NCBI GenBank assembly: GCA_022562105.1
Contig: JADFPW010000002.1
Coordinates: 1-45,338 of the forward strand
From: Planctomycetota bacterium
GTDB lineage: Bacteria > Planctomycetota > Phycisphaerae > UBA1845
Reading direction: 5' to 3'
DNA: 45,338 nt
In this document: positions 9,507-18,527 of the stretch, one piece after another
How positions within the stretch are numbered: the stretch's first letter is position 1
Layout of the letters: every line of letters begins with the position of its first letter
Translations under genes and position numbers: made by a program
Notes under the pieces: generated by a model
What the model was told of the DNA's origin: nothing
The model's database searches: none
The model's input: the letters and a program-made list of their open reading frames with translations, nothing else

Positions 9507-12500
9507 TCAGGTGCTGATGCCGCAGCGGCGGCGCGCTTGGTCGATCATTTTTGCGACGGCGCTGCTCTGGCCATCTGCATCGGCCGACTGGATAACCGCG
9601 TCGGCAGAATCGACCTCCACGGTGCCCGTTGTCCGGTGGCTGATGGTGTCCGCATCCTGCGGCGTCTTCACCTTGCTTTCGATCGGGGCCGTCGCTGGGA
9701 CGGCCATGGCAGTGGAGACTCCTGTCCCGGACGCAGTGTTTCCATGGTCACCAGCCAGCGCGGCTAGCGAACCGGCGGGATGCGTCGCCCGAATGGAGGG
9801 GGCGTGTTCCAGCGTGGCAGCCAGTCGCTCCTGAGCGTGGGCGGCTTCGGTGACCCAATGTCGCAGCGTATCCGAGGCGGTGGCGGTGTGGGTTTGCAAT
9901 TGCTCGATTCGCTCATCTACCGCGGTGCGAAGCTCCTTGAACGTGGTCACACGTTCATGGGCTTCGAGACTGACTTTAGATAACCCGGCGAACACCTTGC
10001 GTACGGCCTTGCAAACATCGCCAAGCTGCTGGGCGTGGGCGTCGGCATCGGCCACCACCTGCTTGGGAGCGGCCAGGGCGCTTCCCAGTTTGTTCTCCAG
10101 GCGTTGGCTTCGCCCCAGGAGCCTGTCCAGCGTTTCCTGGATTCCGCCGGCTTGATCGACGAACTGTTTAGCCAGTCGCTGACCGTCTTCAAACATCTGC
10201 TGTTTGGCCTCCGCATGGGCAAACAGCTCGGTGAATACCTCGAGAGCGCGGGCCGACTCAGCGGAAGCCTCGGTGACGTTCTTGACGGATCGGGCAGCGT
10301 CGTCCTGGGCGGTGGCCAGTTCGGCGAGCAGCGCACGCGACTCGTCGTGTTGACGAGTGAGGGTCTTCGTCGTCTCCTGCTGGAGTTCCGATTGCTTTTT
10401 CTGACTGTCGGTCATCTCGGCCGCGGACTCCAGCGCGCGGCTAAGCTTGGTTTGGTGCTGCTGGCTTTCCGTGTTGAGGGTGCGGACTTTCTCGGCGGTG
10501 GCGGACAACGTCGTGAGGAGTTGGCGCATCCCCCCGACACCCCGTTCGACGAGTTGGGCGCCCTGCCGGGCTGCCTCGCCCGCGGTCTCGGCTTGCTCGG
10601 TTTTCTCGGCCAGATCAGTCTGAAGACCGGTCATCCGTTTCTCGAGCTCGACTCCCCCGTCGATGGCGTGTTTGATGCGCCGCTCGTGCAACTCGACGGC
10701 TGTTTCACTGGCCTCGTGGACTCGGCGGAGCTCGTCGATGGTGGAGTGGGTCCGCGACTCGATGGCGGCTGCCCCCTCGGTGGCGGATTGGAGCGTGGCG
10801 ACCAGGTGGTCGGCGGCGGCGTGGGCATCGGTGATGTTGCCGGTAACCATGGCGCTGATCTGCCGACCGGCCTGGTTGAGGGAGACCAATTGGTCGTCGA
10901 TTCGCCGGCCGCTCTCCAGGGTCGCTCTTAGTGCTTGATGCGTTCGATCGCACTCGGCGACCGTTTCGCTGACCAGCTGGTTCTGCTCACTGACGGCCAG
11001 GTGAGCGTCTTGGATGGCGCTCTCCAATTGCTCGGTAAGGCAGCGGCCGGCGTCGTTCTGCTCCTGCTGTTGGCCGTTGGCGTGCTCGTATCGCTCGACG
11101 AGCGTCGTGAGGTGCTCCATCCGGTTTCCAGCCGTTGCCAGGCCCTCCTGGAGTGCCACGTGGAGTTTCTCGGCGTGCTGGCAGGTGGCGCCGATGTTCG
11201 TCAATGTCGATTCCGTGGTGCGCTGGGCCGACTCGCAAGCGCCGATGGCTTCGGTGAGTTGCCCGAATGCGTGGCTCGCCTGGTGGGTCATCCTCTCCAC
11301 ATCGGACGAGGCGGACGCGATGGTCTTCTCCAGATGCTCGGTCAGGGCTGACGCCTGAGTATCCAGGCCATCGAGTCCGCGGCGCCCATCCTCGACTAGG
11401 GCCATACTGCGTCGGGATTCGGCGTCCAAGAGGCAGTGAATGCTTTCGGTCTCTGCTCGCAATTTCGCGACCCGTTCGTGGCTGTCTTCGACGGTGGTGG
11501 TCAATTGGTCCCGGGCGTGTTCGATGCCCGCCAAGCGATCCTGTACCGAGGCCAATCGAGTTTCCAATTCACCCGCCGCGTCCTGGTGACGTTCGATGGT
11601 GTTCACCGCTCTAGTGTGCAACGTATCCAGCTCGTTCTCCATATCGTCGGTGATCGATCGTCCTTGTTTCCATCGAGCCTCCAGGGTGCGGAATGCCTGG
11701 TCGGATTCGGCCTGCAGGCTGCACAATCGCTGCTCGACTTCCTCGAGATTGCGCTCGCGCAGATCAAGACGGTCCGCGATGGTCTTATAGGTTTCCTCCA
11801 GACCGCAGGCCCGCTGTTCCATCTTTTCAATTCGCTGCTGGGTGCTTTCGACCAGATGCGCGGCGGCGGCTTCCATCTGCTGCTGGGCGCTCGTCGCCGT
11901 GAGACGCACCTGTTCTTCGAGCTTCTCGGTCAAGCCGTCTAGAACGACCAGATGCGCGGCGGTGGCTTCCATCTGCTGTTGGGCGCCCGTCGACGTGAGA
12001 CGCACCTGTTCTTCGAGCTTCTCGGTCAAACCGCCCAGAACCGACTGGCCGTGGCTGGTGAGTGCCTCACATCCCTGATGGGTGGTTTCCCCAAGGGTAC
12101 GCTGGATCATCTGATGATCGGATTCGCGCCGCTTGGCATCGTCCCCAAGCGTGATCTTGAACTGAGCGTCGAGCTCACGCACTTCGTCCCGCACGCGCTC
12201 GCAGACGATGCGAATCCCGTCCAGATCCTCTTGGCGGTCCGCAAGCGTCGCGGCAGCCGCGGTACGGCTGTCGGCGATAGCGGCATTAACCTGGTCGCGC
12301 AGGCCATCGGCGGCACGCCGGTTGTCCGCGGTCAGCCCGGTCAGACGCTGGAGCTGGTCGTCGATCGTCTGCCGAGCCTTCTCGGCCAGTTCGTCGACGC
12401 GACCGCTCAACGCCCTGAGCAAAGGCCCTTGAGGGCCGAAGGAGTTACTGCTGGTTTCCAAGCTCTCTACCAGCCGGCCGAACTTCTCCTGGGCCACGTC

Positions 12501-12899
12501 GCCGGCGGCAGCGAGCTCCTCGACGAACTCAGCAAGCCCATCGCGAACCAACTCAGCTTGGTAGCACGCGGCGGTTACCTCCTGCTGCCGCTGCACCAGC
12601 ATCGCCGAAGCGTTTGCCCAGTCTTCACCCGTCAGAACCTGCATGGAGCCGGTCGTGGGATTGGCCTGGGGAACTTCCATCGGGCTTTCGGACGACGCGG
12701 CTTTCTGGGTAGCCCGCCCCGGACCGGATGCGGAATCTGAAGGGGCGCTTCCTGCACCGGTCAAGCCGGCTGCGCGAGTCCTCGCCTCGACGGCCTCCAG
12801 GATTTCCTCGGCTCGTTCGGACAGGGCTTCCGATTCAGCCGGATCGGTGGCCGGTGGCGCGATTTCGACGCGTTCAGTCTTCTTCTCAGGCGGTTGCAT
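9507..12899 (-). CDS. Very long coiled-coil protein, function unknown
   Basis: A 1130-residue protein, nearly all alpha-helical heptad-type sequence rich in Ala, Glu, Gln, Leu and Thr. It resembles the signalling domain of chemoreceptors or SMC-like rods only in composition; there is no HAMP domain, ATPase or transmembrane helix from this start. The N-terminal ~90 residues and C-terminal ~110 residues are Pro/Ala/Ser/Thr-rich and probably disordered. Two adjacent copies of a 32-residue unit (beginning LTEKLEEQVRLT) are encoded at about 11850-12041. The start is set at ATG 12899 (MQPPEKKTERVE); the open frame to 12968 adds a short hydrophobic stretch that is probably not translated. A structural or scaffolding role is only a guess. 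No neighbour suggests a pathway. Confidence 0.8.
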   Translation of the reverse strand: MQPPEKKTERVEIAPPATDPAESEALSERAEEILEAVEARTRAAGLTGAGSAPSDSASGPGRATQKAASSESPMEVPQANPTTGSMQVLTGEDWANASAMLVQRQQEVTAACYQAELVRDGLAEFVEELAAAGDVAQEKFGRLVESLETSSNSFGPQGPLLRALSGRVDELAEKARQTIDDQLQRLTGLTADNRRAADGLRDQVNAAIADSRTAAAATLADRQEDLDGIRIVCERVRDEVRELDAQFKITLGDDAKRRESDHQMIQRTLGETTHQGCEALTSHGQSVLGGLTEKLEEQVRLTSTGAQQQMEATAAHLVVLDGLTEKLEEQVRLTATSAQQQMEAAAAHLVESTQQRIEKMEQRACGLEETYKTIADRLDLRERNLEEVEQRLCSLQAESDQAFRTLEARWKQGRSITDDMENELDTLHTRAVNTIERHQDAAGELETRLASVQDRLAGIEHARDQLTTTVEDSHERVAKLRAETESIHCLLDAESRRSMALVEDGRRGLDGLDTQASALTEHLEKTIASASSDVERMTHQASHAFGQLTEAIGACESAQRTTESTLTNIGATCQHAEKLHVALQEGLATAGNRMEHLTTLVERYEHANGQQQEQNDAGRCLTEQLESAIQDAHLAVSEQNQLVSETVAECDRTHQALRATLESGRRIDDQLVSLNQAGRQISAMVTGNITDAHAAADHLVATLQSATEGAAAIESRTHSTIDELRRVHEASETAVELHERRIKHAIDGGVELEKRMTGLQTDLAEKTEQAETAGEAARQGAQLVERGVGGMRQLLTTLSATAEKVRTLNTESQQHQTKLSRALESAAEMTDSQKKQSELQQETTKTLTRQHDESRALLAELATAQDDAARSVKNVTEASAESARALEVFTELFAHAEAKQQMFEDGQRLAKQFVDQAGGIQETLDRLLGRSQRLENKLGSALAAPKQVVADADAHAQQLGDVCKAVRKVFAGLSKVSLEAHERVTTFKELRTAVDERIEQLQTHTATASDTLRHWVTEAAHAQERLAATLEHAPSIRATHPAGSLAALAGDHGNTASGTGVSTAMAVPATAPIESKVKTPQDADTISHRTTGTVEVDSADAVIQSADADGQSSAVAKMIDQARRRCGIST
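11850..12041 (-). repeat. Tandem 96-bp direct repeat inside the coiled-coil gene
   Basis: Two adjacent units, 11850-11945 and 11946-12041, differ at only a few bases. Each encodes 32 residues containing EKLEEQVRLT and QQQMEA. 32 is not a multiple of 7, so the duplication shifts the heptad register (or creates a stutter). The high DNA identity points to a recent duplication. Confidence 0.85.
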
Positions 12900-13452
12900 G
12901 GCGATTATCCCGAGCACACCTACGACCATCGACACCCGATACCGGTTCGGGGCGCAGCTCGCAGGCACCAGGTTCCGATCGAATCATCGGAACGGTGCCC
13001 TGGCGACTCAAGTTATCGGGCAGTGGCCGCAAAGAAGATGGGGCGGAAACGGGCGATCGAGGCGAGCTTCGGCCTCGTCTAAGCCGGTCGCCCGCGAACG
13101 CTCAGCCGTCGGTCGGCTGATTCAGCCGCGACCGCGCCGCATCGGCCGAGTTGTATAGGGGCTAAGGTTTTCAACGGACCGGGTCGGTGACGACGCTGAG
13201 CCGGACTGCGGCGAGGGTGTGAGGCGCTTCCATTTGCTGGGGCACCGCGCTGGTATGCTGTTCGATCAGATTGAGGAGCCATGTGCTCGTCCCCATCGAC
13301 AGGAACAGCAGCGACAAAACCAGGACGGTACGTCTCATCGAATCAATCTGGGCTTCTTCTTGGGAGGTTGTGGACCTCGCATCCCGCGTAGCTGCGCAGT
13401 CCAACAGTATTATCGGTCGAAGAGGGTGGAAAAGTTTGGAGATCTTTGCCGG
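12900..13452. other. Intergenic region with one doubtful small gene
   Basis: 553 bp between the coiled-coil gene and clpS. The only candidate is a 55-codon leftward frame at 13171-13338 (listed separately). No clear promoter or terminator is visible. Confidence 0.4.
13171..13338 (-). CDS. Possible small single-pass membrane protein
   Basis: A 55-codon frame starting MRRTVLVLSLLFLSMG: two Arg, then a hydrophobic segment, as in a signal peptide or membrane anchor, followed by a ~30-residue polar tail. It lies 114 bp downstream of clpS on the same strand. No Shine-Dalgarno sequence stands out and no family is recognised, so it may be spurious. Confidence 0.3.
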   Translation of the reverse strand: MRRTVLVLSLLFLSMGTSTWLLNLIEQHTSAVPQQMEAPHTLAAVRLSVVTDPVR

Positions 13453-13803
13453 TTACGATTCAGGCTCGATCGTGACGGTGAGGGACTTGGACGTGAACTG
13501 ATCGCGATAGAGTTCGGCCCGCTCCTTGTGGGTGACCAGCAGAAGAGACACACCACGGGTATGGGCTTCGTCGGTTCGAGCCACCGCATCTTCCATGGTT
13601 AGCGGAGTCAGCTTGAGAATGGTCAGCACGACGTGCTCGAAAACGTTGACGTCGTCGTTGTGCAGCAGCACTCGATAGGGCGGAAGGCGCCGGGGGATCG
13701 GACGAGCCGGTTTCTTGGTCGGTGCGACGGCCACCGCTACGCCATGGTCATGGCCGGCCTTGGACTCATCATCCGGGTTGGGGGGACGCTGCGGGTCGGC
13801 CAT
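13453..13803 (-). CDS. clpS: ATP-dependent Clp protease adaptor ClpS
   Basis: 116 residues. The first ~40 are a variable, Pro-rich tail. The core then reads PPYRVLLHNDDVNVFEHVV, which contains the conserved N-degron-binding HNDD..PxxxV-type region of ClpS, and continues with a helix containing EAHTRG and a final strand LTVTIEP. ClpS binds the N domain of ClpA or ClpC and delivers substrates with destabilising N-terminal residues to ClpP. A strong ribosome-binding site (GGAGG, 6 nt before the ATG) supports the start. No Clp ATPase or peptidase gene is adjacent. Confidence 0.93.
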   Translation of the reverse strand: MADPQRPPNPDDESKAGHDHGVAVAVAPTKKPARPIPRRLPPYRVLLHNDDVNVFEHVVLTILKLTPLTMEDAVARTDEAHTRGVSLLLVTHKERAELYRDQFTSKSLTVTIEPES

Positions 13804-14146
13804 CTTCTACCTCCGGGTCTGGGGTGAAGGCTCACGCCCGAACAGTTGCACCCACGCCGATGGCGCTGCCACCCTGAGTCTAGGAGTTCCAGCGCCCAGC
13901 GGCAAGTGGAATCTGCCTCCGTCGGCCGATGAACCTCGGGGTGGAAAGTGCGTCTGCTGAAAGGACATGGAGACTGATGGCCGGCTTCCGGCACGATGCA
14001 GCGTCAATGAAGGCTTCGGACTGGACGCCGGGTTGATCCATCCAATCCCGTGCCGCTAGACTCCCACCACCCCACGCGACACGGGGAAATCGAGGTCCAC
14101 CGACGTCAGGGTGGAAATCGACGGTCGTGTTGCTACAGGACGAACC
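13804..14146. other. Divergent intergenic region between clpS and ugd
   Basis: 343 bp separating divergent genes, so promoters for both should lie here. I see no sequence close to sigma70 consensus. A long leftward open frame entering from ugd (13880-15007) is the antisense shadow of that gene. Confidence 0.4.
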
Positions 14147-15466
14147 ATGCGAATCACCGTTGCAGGAACAGGCTATGTGGGCCTGGTGACAGCCGCCTGC
14201 CTGGCAGGCACCGGGAACACCGTACTGGGATATGACACGAACGAGCGGCGGATTGCCGAACTTGAGGACGGCCTGTGCCCCATCTTCGAACCGGGATTGC
14301 CGGAACTGCTGAGCCAGGGTCGCCAAACCGGCCGGATGACTTTCACCACCAGCCTCGAAAAAGCGGCGGCCCATGCATCCGTCGTGTTCGTCGCCATCGG
14401 AACGCCGCCCCAGCCGGACGGCTCGGCCGACATGGGCTACGTCGAGTCGTTCGCCACTGCACTGGCCCCCCTGATTACCCGCACCACCATCCTGGTGATG
14501 AAAAGCACCGTCCCAGTGGGCACCGGCGAGAAGCTCGAGAAACTGATCAACGCCCGATCCAAGAAACGGGTCCACCTGGTCAGCAATCCGGAGTTCCTCA
14601 AGGAGGGATCGGCGGTCAACGATTTCCAGCGTCCCGACCGCGTCATCATCGGAGCCGACGACCATGACGCTGCCCAGATCGTCCGGGATCTCTACGTCCC
14701 CTTCGTCCGCAACCAGCGCCCGATCCTGATCATGCGCCGGGCCGCTGCCGAGATGACCAAGTACGCCTCGAATGCGTTTCTGGCTGCCCGTATCAGCCTG
14801 ATAAACGAGATTGCCAATATCTGCGATGCCTGTGGGATCGACGTCGAGGAGGTCCGCCGAGGGATGGGGACCGATCAGCGAATCGGTTTCCAGTTCCTCT
14901 ACCCCGGCGCGGGATACGGGGGGAGCTGCTTTCCGAAGGACGTGCCCGCCCTTTGTCACATAGCCATCTCGCACGGGGTGACGCCGCGCATGCTCAACGC
15001 GGTCCACGAGGTCAACGAGGCCCAGAAACAGCTAATCCTGCAGAAGATTACCCGGCGATTTGATGACCAGTTGACGGATTTGACGGTGGCGGTCTGGGGC
15101 ATCGCATTCAAGCCGAACACCGACGACATCCGCGATGGTCCGGCAGTAGACCTGATCGACGGTTTGCTCGATCGAGGGGCGTCGGTCCGCCTCCATGATC
15201 CCCAGGCAATGGGCCAGGCGCGGGCCCGATACGAAGATCGGATCGAGTATTTCGATGACTGCTATGAAGCTATCGACGGGGCGAACGCCCTGGCCATCTG
15301 CACCGAATGGAACGAGTTTCGTAGCCCCGACTTCGACCGGATTCGCAACGGGCTCGCCCAACCGATTATCTTTGACGGGCGCAACCTTTACGAGCCCGAG
15401 ACCATGCGGCGGGCCAGGCTCGAATACTATCCGATAGGCAGACCCGCCGTGACCCATGTCGAGTGA
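14147..15466 (+). CDS. ugd: UDP-glucose 6-dehydrogenase
   Basis: 439 residues. Oxidises UDP-glucose to UDP-glucuronate with two NAD+ in the cytoplasm, feeding polysaccharide synthesis. The N terminus has the Rossmann motif GTGYVG, the middle has KSTVPVGT and NPEFLKEGSA, and the catalytic Cys261 lies in YGGSCFPKD; the C-terminal domain has WGIAFKPNTDD, a hallmark of the family. The ATG at 14147 has AGGA 7 nt upstream and starts immediately before the first beta strand; the frame is open from 14111. The HAD gene follows after 78 bp, probably in one operon. With galE at 42.1 kb and the GT-C genes at the left end, it points to active nucleotide-sugar metabolism. Related UDP-ManNAc dehydrogenases are less likely given the family motifs. 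Confidence 0.93.
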   Translation: MRITVAGTGYVGLVTAACLAGTGNTVLGYDTNERRIAELEDGLCPIFEPGLPELLSQGRQTGRMTFTTSLEKAAAHASVVFVAIGTPPQPDGSADMGYVESFATALAPLITRTTILVMKSTVPVGTGEKLEKLINARSKKRVHLVSNPEFLKEGSAVNDFQRPDRVIIGADDHDAAQIVRDLYVPFVRNQRPILIMRRAAAEMTKYASNAFLAARISLINEIANICDACGIDVEEVRRGMGTDQRIGFQFLYPGAGYGGSCFPKDVPALCHIAISHGVTPRMLNAVHEVNEAQKQLILQKITRRFDDQLTDLTVAVWGIAFKPNTDDIRDGPAVDLIDGLLDRGASVRLHDPQAMGQARARYEDRIEYFDDCYEAIDGANALAICTEWNEFRSPDFDRIRNGLAQPIIFDGRNLYEPETMRRARLEYYPIGRPAVTHVE

Positions 15467-15544
15467 ACCTGTTTGCCACCGCCGGCACTCCGCTACTCGT
15501 GGTTCGACGGGTGGCAGCCGCGTGCCTGAGCAATCGAAAGTAAA

Positions 15545-16192
15545 ATGTACCTACAAGCCGTCATTTTCGATCTTGACGGTGTGCTGATCGACTCGGCCGA
15601 TGCCCACCTCCGCAGTTGGCAGGAGTTGGCGGCCGAGATCGGGAGCGACATCACGCGGGAGCAGTTCCTATCGACGTTTGGTCGGCAGAATCGCGACGTC
15701 ATCCCGGCGCTATTCGGGATACACGACGCGGTCGAAGTGGAGCGCCTCGGCGAACGGAAGGAGGCGCTCTACCGTGACTGCATTCGCGGAAACGTCCCCG
15801 CGTGCGAACACGCCGCGGATCTGGTTGGTGAGTGTGTGTCGGCTGGCTTGAAGCTGGCCGTCGGCTCGTCGGGACACCCGTTGAACATCGAAATTGCCCT
15901 GCAGGAGATGGGGATCGCCGACTGTTTCAAGGCCGTCGTCACCGGATACGACGTCACCCGGGGCAAGCCGGACCCCGAGGTATTCCTGCTGGCCGCCGAG
16001 CGATTGTCGGTGGAGCCGCAACGGTGCGTGGTCATCGAAGACGCCCCGGCGGGGATTGCCGCTGCCCGGGCGGGCGGGATGTACGCGGTGGGGATCACCA
16101 CCGGCCACACCGCCGAGGCGTTGATCGGAGCCCACCTGATCGTAGATTCGCTGGCTGAGCTGTCCCCGACGATCCTCGCGGAGTTAGTTTAG
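15545..16192 (+). CDS. HAD-superfamily phosphatase/phosphomutase (beta-phosphoglucomutase-like)
   Basis: 215 residues. HAD motif I is FDLDGVLIDSADAH at the N terminus; the Asp residues are the nucleophile and acid/base. A helical cap follows, motif II is the SSG segment (VGSSGHP), and motifs III/IV are the Lys in GKPDPEVF and the VIEDAPAGIAAARAGG acidic pair. This is the beta-phosphoglucomutase/phosphatase subfamily, acting on small sugar phosphates. Beta-PGM activity would fit a genome that makes glucose phosphate by a GH94 phosphorylase, but GH94 enzymes release alpha-glucose-1-phosphate, so a general sugar phosphatase is as likely. Downstream of ugd on the same strand, and followed by a strong hairpin at 16219-16274. 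Confidence 0.85.
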   Translation: MYLQAVIFDLDGVLIDSADAHLRSWQELAAEIGSDITREQFLSTFGRQNRDVIPALFGIHDAVEVERLGERKEALYRDCIRGNVPACEHAADLVGECVSAGLKLAVGSSGHPLNIEIALQEMGIADCFKAVVTGYDVTRGKPDPEVFLLAAERLSVEPQRCVVIEDAPAGIAAARAGGMYAVGITTGHTAEALIGAHLIVDSLAELSPTILAELV

Positions 16193-16218
16193 TGATTCAT
16201 GTGAATAGCCACCTATCC

Positions 16219-16274
16219 GAGCCCCGACCGTAAGGGAGGGGGACGGAAAAACCGCTCCCTTACGGTCACGGCTC
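16219..16274. terminator. Long inverted repeat between convergent genes, possible bidirectional terminator
   Basis: About 20-bp arms (left GAGCCCCGACCGTAAGGGAG, 18 of 20 paired with the right arm) flank a ~16-nt loop. It lies between the end of the HAD gene and the end of the leftward sulfatase-like gene, where a two-way terminator is expected, but there is no strong T run. One arm recurs at 41383-41410, so it also belongs to a dispersed repeat family. Confidence 0.6.
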
Positions 16275-16329
16275 AGTTTACAAAAACAACGCTACGGATG
16301 AAGCACTACACTAGCCCGATGGTCGCGAG

Positions 16330-17817
16330 CTACTTGACGTATCCCAGCCCGCGGAGGCGTTTCACGTCGTCCGGGGCAAGGTCAGCCTCGCCACCCGCTT
16401 CGTAGGTAGCGGCGACGGCCTTCATCGACGTCTGCCAATCGGCCAGCAACGCACGAAGACGCTGCTGCCCCTCGCCACCGGTTGCGGCGAGTGGCGATTG
16501 CTCGGATGGATCAGCCACGAGGTCGTAGAACTCCCACCGGCCGTCCTCCTCCTGGTGGATGAGTTTTCTGCCGTCGGCCACGACCGCCCGCCAATGCTGG
16601 GACTTCTTGTACTTCTCGCCGGTGGTTTGCCGGGTGAAGTACCAGGAGGTTTCCAACTCGAAGAAGACGGGGTCGGAGGCAGATCGCGGATCAGCCAAGA
16701 GCGAGCGCCCGTGAATCGTTGGCCCGGGCTCCACACCGGCCAACTCCAAGATCGTGGGATGCAGGTCGATCAAGTTGACCAGTCGGTCGTCCACCGTGGC
16801 GGTCTTCTGGTTGGGCGTCTTGACAATCAACGGCACGTGCAGCGATTCGACGTACAGGTCGTTCTTGTGCCCTTTGGTGCCGTGCTCGAAGAACGACTCG
16901 CCGTGGTCCGCGGTCAATAGGATCGCCGTCGAATCCCATAGCTCCAGCTCCTTCAACGTCGCCCAAAACCGGCCGAGCATCGCGTCGGTGCAGGCGATCT
17001 CGCCGTCGTATTGGGCGATCACGTAGTCCATCTGCGCCGGCGTCGCCTTCTCCGTCACGGTGCCGCCGATTTCGTAGTCGGTCACATCAATCGGCTCGGC
17101 CGACTCGGGCACGAAGCGCCGGTCGAACGGTGGAGGAGGAATGTAGTCGTAGTGCGGATCCCAGACGTAGACGAAGAGAAAGAACGGGCGGCTTGTGCTG
17201 CGCTTGTGGCGTAGGAAATCGTTCACCGCGGCCTCGACCTTGGCATTGGTGATGTCCTTGGCCGCCGCCTTGTCCCCACCCGGGGTGATCGGCGAGTCGA
17301 CGTATAGGCCGAAACCCTGATTCAGGTTGTGCTTGCGACTCAGATAGGGACCGCTGACCACGGCGGCTCGCTGATAGCCGGCTGGGGCTAGTAGTTCGGC
17401 GATCGTGGTGTAGGCATCGCCCAGTCGATCTTTCGGGCCGAGAACCTGGTGGGCGGTCGGGTACAGCCCGGTGAACATGCTGGCATGCGAGGTCAGCGTC
17501 CAGGACGTCACCGCATGTGCCCGCGAGTACCGCGTCGCCTGCCGGGCCAAGGCGTCGATATGAGGCGTAACCGGCCGATGGTAGCCGTAGCTCCCGACGT
17601 GATCCGCCCGGAGCGACTCAACGGTGATCAGCAGGATGTTGGGCTTCGACGCCCCTGGCGACTGGGACCGACTCGCATCCCCAGCCCGATCTCCACAGCC
17701 GCCAGCCGCCAGCACGACCGCCATCGTCAGCGACAGGCCTCTGACACATCGGACGCGACATCCCGACCGCCCGGTTGCCCAAAGCCCATCGACCGGGAAT
17801 CCCTGCCCATCAGGCAT
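16330..17817 (-). CDS. Third sulfatase-fold lipoprotein with Thr at the nucleophile position
   Basis: 495 residues from the chosen start. The ATG at 17817 has GGAG 7 nt upstream; a longer frame runs to 18102 but crosses the tRNA-Asn gene and is not credible. A predicted signal peptide ends in LAAGGC (Cys41), so it is probably a lipoprotein. Superfamily motifs: ITVESLRADHVG (Glu-Ser replaces the usual Asp-Asp), TADHGESFFEHG at the second metal site, and a final LRGLGYVK. The formylglycine motif position reads T107-L-T-S-H: no Cys/Ser, no Pro, no Arg. It is thus the most divergent of the three at this site. Convergent with the HAD gene, with a hairpin between. Activity is uncertain, perhaps hydrolysis or transfer of a phospho- or sulfo-group on envelope glycans. 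Confidence 0.83.
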   Translation of the reverse strand: MPDGQGFPVDGLWATGRSGCRVRCVRGLSLTMAVVLAAGGCGDRAGDASRSQSPGASKPNILLITVESLRADHVGSYGYHRPVTPHIDALARQATRYSRAHAVTSWTLTSHASMFTGLYPTAHQVLGPKDRLGDAYTTIAELLAPAGYQRAAVVSGPYLSRKHNLNQGFGLYVDSPITPGGDKAAAKDITNAKVEAAVNDFLRHKRSTSRPFFLFVYVWDPHYDYIPPPPFDRRFVPESAEPIDVTDYEIGGTVTEKATPAQMDYVIAQYDGEIACTDAMLGRFWATLKELELWDSTAILLTADHGESFFEHGTKGHKNDLYVESLHVPLIVKTPNQKTATVDDRLVNLIDLHPTILELAGVEPGPTIHGRSLLADPRSASDPVFFELETSWYFTRQTTGEKYKKSQHWRAVVADGRKLIHQEEDGRWEFYDLVADPSEQSPLAATGGEGQQRLRALLADWQTSMKAVAATYEAGGEADLAPDDVKRLRGLGYVK

Positions 17818-17947
17818 GGTTTGTCTCCGAATTGCCAACATGTTCCCAGCCGAAGCGGCCGCCTCAGTTGCCTGCGCTGATCCTCCGTATTTGGCCGGGG
17901 AATGATACACCCATGCAATCCGATCCGCCCGGTCGCCAGTCGGCTCG

Positions 17948-17975
17948 TTGACACGACAGACCTGGTCGATAGAGT
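17948..17975 (+). promoter_or_regulatory. Predicted promoter of the tRNA-Asn gene
   Basis: A perfect TTGACA is followed after 16 bp by TAGAGT (4 of 6). The expected start lies about 35 bp before the tRNA, a normal leader. It sits upstream of the leftward sulfatase-like gene, in DNA not needed by that gene. Confidence 0.45.
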
Positions 17976-18018
17976 GGATGATCCAGTATTTGCGACCCTG
18001 CCGTCCCGGCGGCCAGGA

Positions 18019-18091
18019 TCCCCGATAGCTCAATTGGTAGAGCGAGCGGCTGTTAACCGCTAGGTCGTAGGTTCGAGTCCTACTCGGGGAG
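18019..18091 (+). tRNA. tRNA-Asn (anticodon GTT)
   Basis: A 73-nt cloverleaf. The acceptor stem TCCCCGA pairs with TCGGGGA; the D arm has GCTC..GAGC around AATTGGTA; the anticodon stem AGCGG/CCGCT holds loop CTGTTAA with GTT at 18052-18054; the T arm GTAGG/CCTAC holds TTCGAGT. Discriminator base G, no encoded CCA. GTT reads Asn codons AAC and AAU. Confidence 0.97.
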
Positions 18092-18527
18092 GTGTAATCC
18101 ACTGCTATTCAAGGACTTACAACACTCTTCCGTTTCGCATGCTGCTGGAAAACTACCGTTTTGCCCGTTCGTCAATCGCGCCAGAGCATGCACCACTCGA
18201 CTGCAAAGGTGCGACTACCAGCGATAAGCGAACAAACACTCCTAGCAGCGTTCCACCGCGGGGTTGTGGGCTCGAGTCAACCGATTGGTCGCCGATCGAC
18301 TCGCGGCCGGCTCTTCGCCACCACCGGCAGCTAACGGGACCGCACCCCGTACAGGCAACGCGAAATCGAGCGAGCCGCCGGGGCCATCTGGAAGGAGTTG
18401 CGACTGTGCTCACACGCCCCCGAGGATCACGTGTCCAGATGGGACGTGGCAAGTCTTGCTCGCGGCGCGGAACCGGGCTTGAATTGGTGGAATAGAGTCT
18501 CCGGCACCCAATGTGGTAATTACCACT
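18092..18527. other. Intergenic DNA downstream of tRNA-Asn
   Basis: No credible gene. Overlapping open frames (such as 18139-18495) have Arg/Pro/Ser-rich composition typical of translated GC-rich non-coding DNA. tRNA-Asn genes are frequent integration sites, so I looked for an integrase or a repeat of the tRNA 3' end downstream in the window and saw neither. Confidence 0.4.

Noticed and set aside
10035-12740. Long rightward open frames (10035-10931, 11952-12740)
   Set aside because: Antisense of the coiled-coil gene; high GC keeps the opposite strand free of stops.
13880-15007. 375-codon leftward open frame
   Set aside because: Antisense of ugd, whose family motifs are unmistakable.
17818-18102. 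N-terminal extension of the third sulfatase-like protein
   Set aside because: It reads antisense through the tRNA-Asn gene; the ATG at 17817 has a good ribosome-binding site and starts a signal peptide.
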